From NCBI GenBank assembly GCA_026874595.1, contig CM049306.1, positions 49,434,519-49,498,518 of the forward strand: a stretch of 64,000 nt of DNA, read 5' to 3'. This document shows, piece after piece, positions 56,195 to 64,000 of the stretch; the first letter of the stretch is position 1, and each line of letters starts with the position of its first letter. The translations under genes and the position numbers were made by a program. This stretch comes from Sipunculus nudus (Eukaryota; Annelida; Sipuncula; Golfingiida; Sipunculidae). A model generated the notes under the pieces. That model worked only from the letters and a program-made list of their open reading frames with translations, did not search any database and had not been told where the DNA came from.

Positions 56195-56324
56195 GTAAAG
56201 CCCAAAACACACTAACTGGTGACGCGCGCCAGGCGTCAAGCGTCAGATCCGGAAAAAGTCGCTCCACTCTGAATTTGTCGCGAGCCGCGCGCGTGGTGGC
56301 GCGTTAGTCTGTTTTGGGCTTTAC
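56195..56324. mobile_element. 130-bp CpG-rich MITE with GTAAAGCCCAAAACA ends
   Basis: GTAAAGCCCAAAACACACTA at the left is mirrored by GTAAAGCCCAAAACAGACTA on the opposite strand at the right. The centre is packed with CGCG motifs (GACGCGCGCC, GTCGCGAGCCGCGCGCG), strongly unlike the AT-rich neighbourhood. A related inverted fragment lies at 55821-55860. Confidence 0.75.
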
Positions 56325-56572
56325 ATTACCATATGTCTACTAGAAAACATGGAATTCAAGGCTAGAGGCGTTTCTTCGTCAGCAGCTGCTGTGCACCGAT
56401 GTGCAAACAGATGTGTCATACATAATAAACCACTTAGCATAACGACATTTTGAAAAGAAGTTACCCGGCCTGCACTCACACACACGCTGTATCGATATAT
56501 CCACATTCTATACATGCAAGGCGAAAGAGAGTTTCACAAGAACAAGTAACTTCGTTTATATCAACATGAAGG

Positions 56573-56650
56573 TTTATGACGTAGCCTAGTGGTAAACTAA
56601 GGTTTTGGACTTCGGAGCTGAAGATACCCAATGCGAACCCAGCCGGTCCC
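56573..56650 (+). pseudogene. tRNA-Arg(TCG)-like pseudogene or SINE head
   Basis: Contains an A-box-like TAGCCTAGTGG, an anticodon-arm-like TTGGACTTCGGAGCTGAAGA (TCG anticodon position), and a degenerate B box GCGAACCC followed by CCGGTCCC and TTTTTT. The 5' acceptor strand does not pair with the 3' end and the D-loop has extra bases, so it is not a functional tRNA. Resemblance to eukaryotic tRNA-Arg is by eye. Confidence 0.6.
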
Positions 56651-59006
56651 TTTTTTGGCATAATGGTGAATTATCGCTTGAACCTCTGAGATTCACTCTG
56701 ATATCTTAAAGCCGGGTTATGACTTCAGGATTATTCATTGCTCCGTGCCTTTAAAACCGGGATCAAGTAGGCTTAATTATGACATATCATTCCTATCGTA
56801 TGGCATGCCTGCATCATCCTCAGTCAAAAGACAATGCCACCAACACGCCATGGACTTATCCTTTAAAAATCGAAGGTGAGTGCGGGAGCTTATATTCTCA
56901 TATCAAAACGTATAGATTACACGTATAATGGGTAACGATGTAATTTGGGCAACGATGTAATTTTCACTACGTTACCCATTTTGTTCACATATTTTATTGT
57001 TTTAATTCCTCAGTCGTAGCCAAATGTTCATATTGCCTTTTCTGTACTGCGATATCGTTGGAATACGATGAATGACCGTTGCAGTGCATTTATGTTCCGT
57101 ATGACTGGTGTTATGACTGAGACAATTCCCTATCAGTTCAATAAATAAATGTATACATTTTACAAAATGTAATGAACGGCTCCTAAGTTAGGTGTTACCC
57201 TAAACATCTTCAGACTCCATCAAAACCCATCATAAAGTAAAATTGCTAATTGATAAATAAGCCATGCAAAAAATATTGTCTTACGGATTCTTCGTTCCCA
57301 TGCATTTTTAGTGGATCAATTTTTTTTTAAACTTTTTCTTTTGCAAATGAAGGTAATGTTGTTAATATTTGCTATGGCACAAATACCCTCAAAGAATTCT
57401 TTAAGATGAAGAAAATGGACTAAATTTTGTGTTGATCATTTTCACTTTAATGTATTCTACAGGCAAGCAAGAAAAAAATCCCCCATTCGACCATATTTTT
57501 TGTTCCCAGAGTCCATAGAACATTTTTTTGTGTGCGTCATCTTAGACATCAAAGATAAATATACAATATCTATATATGAATGTTCTATTATAAGTATTGC
57601 TGCGATTCACCTTTGTCTACTGTGTATTGTACGTGTGGACGTAACTCCGGTTATCAGGCCATGCAGACTGTAATGCTTTATGCCGAGGGAAGCGGACCGT
57701 GACAGGGGGTTTCTGTTGTTAACATCACTGCAGGTGTCAGGTGGATCATATTTTGGTCCTTTGGTGTAACTGACCATACTGTACTATAAAACTGGACACC
57801 GGTTACTCAAAATGGTCACACAGGTAAACTGTTTAATTCAGCGATTCACCATAACTGATTGAGTACCTACAGTACAAATAAGCACTTTTATATAAAGAGA
57901 GCAGTTGTGCTACAGAGGAACACAAGCATGCTGTGTACAGAACCCAGAATTCGGGAGTGCTGTTCTTACTAAACTCTTAACACTGAACAGCTCAAGCTCT
58001 TCAAATTGTCAAGATTTATGTTTTATTAAAAAGTGAATCATGGGGATAGCTCTTCACTGACCTTTTAACTTTGACCTGAAAGAAAGGTCACGGATCCGTT
58101 AAACCTGCAAGGGACATTCATAGTCATGTGCTGCGTTCCACGATATAACAATTTTGATACCATTGAGCAAATATCGTCATACATCCAGGGAATAAAGCTG
58201 CATGCATGGATGATTGCAAATAAGCCCACATATGTTGGATATTTATTGCACAGAATATCTCTTGGTTTGTGTATCTCGGTCATTAGGTATATCAATTTTA
58301 TCGCGGTTAGTCTGTCACTTCTTTTCTTTTATGGCAACATTACTGAAAACAATTTTGAGAGGAGTTTGATGAATCTTTGAGTCGGCGGAGCTGGGAGTCA
58401 CCAGGCAGTCAGTCATTCAGTCAGTCTGGCTGTCATGTGTAATAGATAGACATTCAAGCCTCGGTTTCATATAAAATTATATCGCGTGTCCAAACTACTG
58501 CCATAGGCATGTTTGAAAAGAAGAAAATGTACTTTTACTGATTTCTTATGTTGCTATAAATTATGAGAAATTGTCCCTTTTAACAGAACAAATCAATGCA
58601 TTCAGTATTGTATGGGTGCGATGCTGCACAGGCTCTTGACAATACTATTAAAACATGTTTTAATCGTGATTTCAAGGGCCTGTGGATGTTGTTACCTGCT
58701 GCTTATGAACAAATCGACCGTATCAATGTTGATGTAAGGTCCATTATTATTGACCTAAAACAAAACAGGTTTCAAATACATGTTCTACAAAACTTATGGT
58801 CGGTGAGTAACGTAGTAGCGTATGTTGTCAGAGGTCTCAGCTGTGCGTACATGTTTGCCAACTGTAACTGATAAGTCGGTCTTGAACCGTTATCCATAGG
58901 TGCGGGCACAGATATGTAAACGAAGATACAGTAAGGGTTCAAAGGTCCATCACGATATATGATCAGAGCCCGGTCTGACAACAACATCGAAGAGAGGGTC
59001 AAAAAC

Positions 59007-59076
59007 ATGCCGGACGACATAGCGGAAGCCAAAACCAACGCCCCGGAGGAGGGAAGCGAAACGTCGCCGCGAGCTG
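59007..59076 (+). CDS. Possible first coding exon of an unidentified plus-strand gene
   Basis: ATG at 59007 opens a polar stretch starting MPDDIAEAKTNAPEEG, 23 codons, ending at a textbook donor GTAAGTAG in phase 1. Codons are more GC-rich than the surroundings and no repeat copy was seen. The acidic, disordered composition resembles the cytoplasmic N-terminus of many membrane transporters or signalling proteins but identifies none. No downstream exon could be recognised before the window ends, so this may be chance. Confidence 0.3.
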
Positions 59077-62000
59077 GTAAGTAGTGTGGTCGTAGAAACA
59101 CCTGATATTGAGGGAATGGAAGTAGCACAGGACTGGTCTACACAAATGTAACTACCTGCACGTGTATTTAGTAATTACATCTTCTTCCCGCACAGGTGTG
59201 AGAGAAAATGGAACAAGGGTTAAGGTTTTACATTATAAGATAAATGTGGCAATAAAGTTGACTGGTTTAGCAGATGCAGTGGATTTGCCATTTAAATAAT
59301 GTATTCACAGGTGTTCCATATAGGTGAACATAACCTCCTCTGAATTTACGAGGTCACCATCAAGTCCGTAGCTCGAGTGCCGGTGATGCTGCTGACCATC
59401 TGGCCATCCAACAACAGTGACATGCAGAAGCTGCAATACACAGCTTGATTCTGGGCAACACTGGCACAATGAATCTTAAAGGTGCCCATTCACCTACCTT
59501 TTGGAAAAGAATTTATGGGATTTCTGGTTTATATATTAAAGATTTAGAGGTAATTTTGGATGTTAAAAGTTCTTATAAGGCCTTCGTGAAGGCTGTATGA
59601 ACTTCTTTATCAACAACATGTTTTCAAACACAGCAATGTTGACAAACAGGAAAACATGTAAGCTAAGGTAGTAGGTTGCATATATGCGGAGGTAGATAGG
59701 TTACTTGTTGCAAAACGCCATTTACAAAGCTCTGGCATATCTGAGATACTGCCAGATACCCTTGTTGAATTAGTTTTATTTTGGCAGGCACCCAAATATT
59801 ATAAACATGTTTATTAAAAATAAACAAGCAGCATGTGTGTGGTGATATCTACGCTTTCTGGCCGATATTTCTTATAAAATCTCCAACGGATTACCTTCAG
59901 TTAATAAAGGCAGGTAGTTGATAATGCCCCTTTAAATTTTAAATACCTTGAAATAAAATGTACAATCGTAAATATGCCAGGTTTGTATGGCTTCAGGTCA
60001 ACAAACTCTGCATTTTCAGGTTCCTAAGAGAAAGTAAACTGGTCAGTAAACTTGAAAGTATTGCAAAGTACGTGTAAACGTACAAAATATGGTTATACAT
60101 TTGAATATTTTGAAATAAGATTATATAAGAATGAAGGTATCATTGTGAAAACAAGGCCCCTATCGAATTCCATAGTATATGAAGCAGATAGATTTTCGAT
60201 CAGGCCCTCGGAATACTTTTGAACGTGCAGTAGCTAGAGTACTGTCAACCTTCCGCTTTGTGTGACTTCCGGGTGTTATAAAGAGAAGTTTGGAAGTTTA
60301 TTTGATTCAAACGCGGTTGTACATATTGTACTAACGAGACAGATTTAAATATTAATGATATAATTAAAGAAAACAAGTGTGATACTTACACTGAATGTCA
60401 CAGATGTGGATCTAGGGGGAGGGTCCAGGGGGTCTGGACCACCCCCCCCCCCCCTTTCCAGCTGTGACAACTTTTTTAAGGGTTTCAGACCAATATTTAC
60501 GGCCTGGACCCCCTCCCTTTTCCGGGCCAGAGGACCTCTTGTTCGGTTTTGTCATTAGTCCTGCTGGGCTGGACCCCTCCTTTTCCTAAATCCTGGATCC
60601 GCCACTGATATTGACTCCCAGCAACCCGTATACTGAAACAAAATGTAAGTAATCCTCAGATAACAGGAGTTACAATAATGAATCCGGCTAAATAATTTAT
60701 ACAAAATACATTTTGTCGTCTCACGAACTCCGTCATAATATTGAAATGGCTCTTTTCACGACAAAGCGATCCAACTTTTTTTCTTCTTATTCACCGAACT
60801 GGTTTGTCCTGTGACATTGGTAGGTCTACACACTTTTTGTGTCCGACCTCACTGAACCTTGACCTCAAGAGTCGTAATGATATCGATTTTCACCGGGTTT
60901 CCTTTAGTGCATGATATATAGGTATACAACCGGACATATATCTCCCTAGGGATAAATGCCCTGGCTTTGTATATTTAAAGAAGATATATCTAGTTGGGTA
61001 CAGATTTACTAACATACGAAGCTGTCACGAAACGCTTGAGATCTAAGAAATAATCCCTTCGCCAAACCTCTTTTGGCCCCAGGTGCACAACTGGCCATAT
61101 AATGCCAAGTAATCTGTAATTGTTTCCACTCACAGTAGCACCACTGTGACAGCTACGTCATGGCTCATACAAACGCACTCATAATCGATGAAATAGCCGT
61201 TGAATACAACATATTATACCGAAACCACTTAATTTATCCTGTTGCCACACTGGTTTACGAAAATAGCTTTCAGGATGAACTTTCATGACTGATATTTAAA
61301 AAAAGGTATATTAAAGGACAAGAACTAAATAAGATGAAAAACCACGCACGTGATGGGTACATCTGATTTTTTTGCAGCTAGAGAATACTTCTTTAACTTT
61401 TGCTCTGTACTTGACACTGTACCTCAACTGAATCAGCAACCTCATCTCCGTAGCTGCGAAGCAAGGGACCTGCCACTGTTATCACATGATGTATACAGTC
61501 TTGACAAGTATTCCCAGGGAATACTGCATTATATTCCTTACACTAAACATGTCGTTCATTGTTTGCAACTTGAAAATAAGGTTAAGGTAAAAAATAAAAA
61601 ATAAATATAAGGTGCAAATCTAGTATATATGGTTATTACTCTGGGCAAAGGTGATTTTTGGAAACAAGAGGGCTATTAGAGACGGGAGTCAAATGGTCGA
61701 GCGGAAGTGGGGATCGGCTTTGGATTGTACGGACTTGGAAATAAAGTCGAGGTCGAAAATAAATATAAAGTACATATTTGTGACCTATGACTAATATTTG
61801 TGCCCAAAGGTCAGGTTCTTTTCCTGACAAGGGCAAAACATGGGCAGAGGAAAGAACAAAATGAAAGAAAAAAAGAAAAATATGCAAACTCAACAAAGTG
61901 TCATCCCATATACACATCCCCTGCTGGGGGGGGGGGGGGATGCTTAAATATTCAACGCCAGAGCATTTTTTCCAAGTGAGATATTTCCGGTTGTATACCT

Positions 62001-64000
62001 ATATATATATATCATGCACTAAAATGAATCTGGTGACAATCGATATCATTACGGCTCTTGGTGTACACACAAAGAATTAAGGCTCCAGACCTGTTGAATG
62101 ATTACACATGCATGTTAAAGAAATAATATAATATAAGCATGTTGGTGCACATCAAGTATTGTAATTTTTAGTGGAGCATAACATCTACTGGGACCACTCA
62201 TAACCCGAATAATTGGGCATGTTCACTTTCCATAGGATCCATTTTGGTATAATATAAACTTTAAAACATTTCCACACCCTATAATGGGCGCTAAACATGT
62301 GCAAATTGCTTTTTAGTTACTTTTGTGTGTGAAAAGGCACAAGGCTGTGCTGGATCGACTGCAGCCATTAAGAGAAGACCCGCACAGAATTTTCTTTTCT
62401 TGTGATTGACTGTGTAGTCCAGACGTATATGGTACTGGTACCCAAAACAATTAGTAACGCGCGGGTCTTTAAGAACACAAATATAACAACTTGTAGACGT
62501 ATACCATTTTACTGCACTGCTATTACACGCATGTCACTTCATAAAAGGTCATGGTTATGATCATGATGAATCTACAACAAATAAGATAATAACATAAATG
62601 TCGATGTATGATAATAACAAAATGATTTGTCAACTCATAAGCAATGTTCACATGAATTGAACTACAAATAAAGAATATAATTATTATCAGGAAACAAATT
62701 AAAACTTGAAACTGACTGAATAAACATTTGTAAGAACCCATAATTCACTGAATTTAGTTCATACTCAAGTTGGATTTTGTATCATAACCTTCCATAAACA
62801 AGTTACCTTAAAACTGTATGAGACTCACTTCATAAATTATCAAAATGGCAACATTGTATTACTATATAACCTGACAAATTCTCACAGATATCCTGTCAAC
62901 ATGACACAAAATTATAAACAGTTACAACATGAAAGTTTAACATCAAAGGAAGCAACGGCTTGACCTGATCTGACAGCCAAGAAAATACACTGGGCAAGAT
63001 TTCCGCCCCTAACACTATGTCCTGTTATATTTGAATAATTTATTAAACCAAACAGAATTAAAATGACGTATAAAAATGAAATACTCACAGACTTGTGCGC
63101 TATTATTGACTTGACCCACACATTATGATGACATTGAGTCTTTCACTAGGGTGTCGTAACGGTGACTTAAAATCTTAACATGTACACAACAGTTAAGTGA
63201 CTTGAACTAACACTTGTTGCCAACTGACTCCACCCTTGTCTCGGGGCAAACCTAAAATACCAAGGCGGCCTGGGAACAGTAACACAACACGGGGCTACCG
63301 AGAGCACCCCTGTCCCACGAGCTGAGAGCCGTGACAGTTTTGTATCCTTGACCCTGTGAAGCACTGTACAAGCTGTGGGTACGGCTGGACACCAGCCACA
63401 GCATGATAAATTACCTCCCGGCTGGCTAGCTCAAACATTAAACAGCACATGAAGCCTGGTACTCCGTCTGAATTAAGGAAATTAAAATAACTGGTATAGC
63501 CTACACAAGGTCACTGCATGAATTAAATGTAATACATATAATAATGGTTTTCCAACAGATGTCGCAAATTAATTGCTTAAAATGACACTTAATTCAGATG
63601 ACACATATGTGCATTAAACAAATACCACAAACATGGCTAAACATATGGTAACACAAATCTACTTAACTTATCTATCAATTCTAAAATAAACAACAACTTG
63701 TGATATTACTGGCCCTTGTCAGGGCAGTAACACAATTGTTACGAGGTTATCAAAAGGTTTCAAAAACATTCTGTTCTGAAGACGGTATGTGTTGTTTTGA
63801 AACAAACGCTGAAATTATTTATTGGTATTAAATTGGCAACAAATAAAATTTCAAAACCTGTGTACTTTAAGTGACGTCATAAGTCCCATCTACAAAGAAA
63901 CTTACAACTGGTCAAATTACATTAGCTGAACCCAGTTAACCCACTTTTAATGCTTTTCACTGTCCACAACTGAATACTAACACTTATCTCCTCTGTGAAC
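59077..64000. other. Downstream of the candidate exon, nothing recognised except MITE copy D
   Basis: No conserved exon was found on either strand to the end of the window. A plus-strand stretch at 59346-59446 (EVTIKSVARVPVMLLTIWPS, then stop) has gene-like codons but no identity. A G run lies at 61926-61939. Confidence 0.5.
60401..60607. mobile_element. G-tract MITE, copy D
   Basis: Left CAGATGTGGATCTAGGGGGA, right complement CAGTGGCGGATCCAGGATTT. 207 bp, with CCAGGGGGTCTGGACC and a run of about 14 C. No coding content. Confidence 0.75.

Larger units (their letters stand above)
54949..58900. other. Intergenic region rich in MITEs, no gene recognised
   Basis: Outside the listed elements, the frames at 58126-58380 and 58596-58871 (plus) are the longest but match no family I know and have no splice context. 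A TATAAA at 57785 precedes an ATG-GTC-ACA-CAG|GTAAAC sequence at 57812, a weak exon-like signal. Confidence 0.5.

Noticed and set aside
58126-58871. Two plus frames of 84 and 91 codons
   Set aside because: No conserved motif, no splice context and no recognisable homologue; lengths are expected by chance in AT-rich DNA.
59197-59305. Acceptor CCGCACAG followed by an in-frame 35-codon extension of the 59007 exon
   Set aside because: It stops quickly, has no conserved sequence and would give a tiny protein; probably chance.

Overview
The window is animal nuclear DNA. It is AT-rich, its coding sequence is split by introns with GT-AG ends, and most of it is non-coding and full of degraded transposons and satellites. 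Three conserved genes can be reconstructed exon by exon; their proteins are clearly metazoan and invertebrate-like. The repeat style (short elements with inverted ends, tracts ending in strings of CGGACGGACAGACGG, LINE relics with pentanucleotide tails) fits a mollusc, perhaps a bivalve. That taxonomic guess is inference and is not proven by the sequence.

Layout. 1-11.7 kb: no recognisable gene, only tandem and dispersed repeats. 11.7-17.8 kb, minus strand: SNRPF, the Sm-F core protein of spliceosomal snRNPs, in four coding exons with a CpG-containing, NRF1-motif promoter just upstream. Its first intron hosts a 1.2 kb palindromic-ended transposon. 18-23.9 kb: LINE relic, pentanucleotide repeats and nested inverted-repeat elements. 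23.9-28.3 kb, plus strand: MED20, the Mediator head subunit; three exons are found and the tiny first exon is not. 28.3-32 kb: spacer with a minus-strand LINE 3' end. 32.0-49.0 kb, minus strand: UROC1, urocanate hydratase of histidine breakdown, complete in 20 exons whose phases all join (2034 nt, 677 residues). 50.7-54.9 kb: a 4.2 kb inverted-repeat structure whose two arms each contain about six copies of a 165-bp satellite. 55-64 kb: G-tract MITEs, a CpG-rich MITE, a tRNA-Arg-like relic, one possible first exon of an unknown plus-strand gene at 59.0 kb, and otherwise unrecognised sequence.

The three genes are functionally unrelated (splicing, transcription, amino-acid catabolism), so there is no operon-like logic. 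The most unusual material lies outside the genes: an 81-bp sequence present twice with no visible difference and carrying a CTCF-like motif, the large mirrored satellite array, and a MITE family whose tips are perfect 24-bp palindromes.
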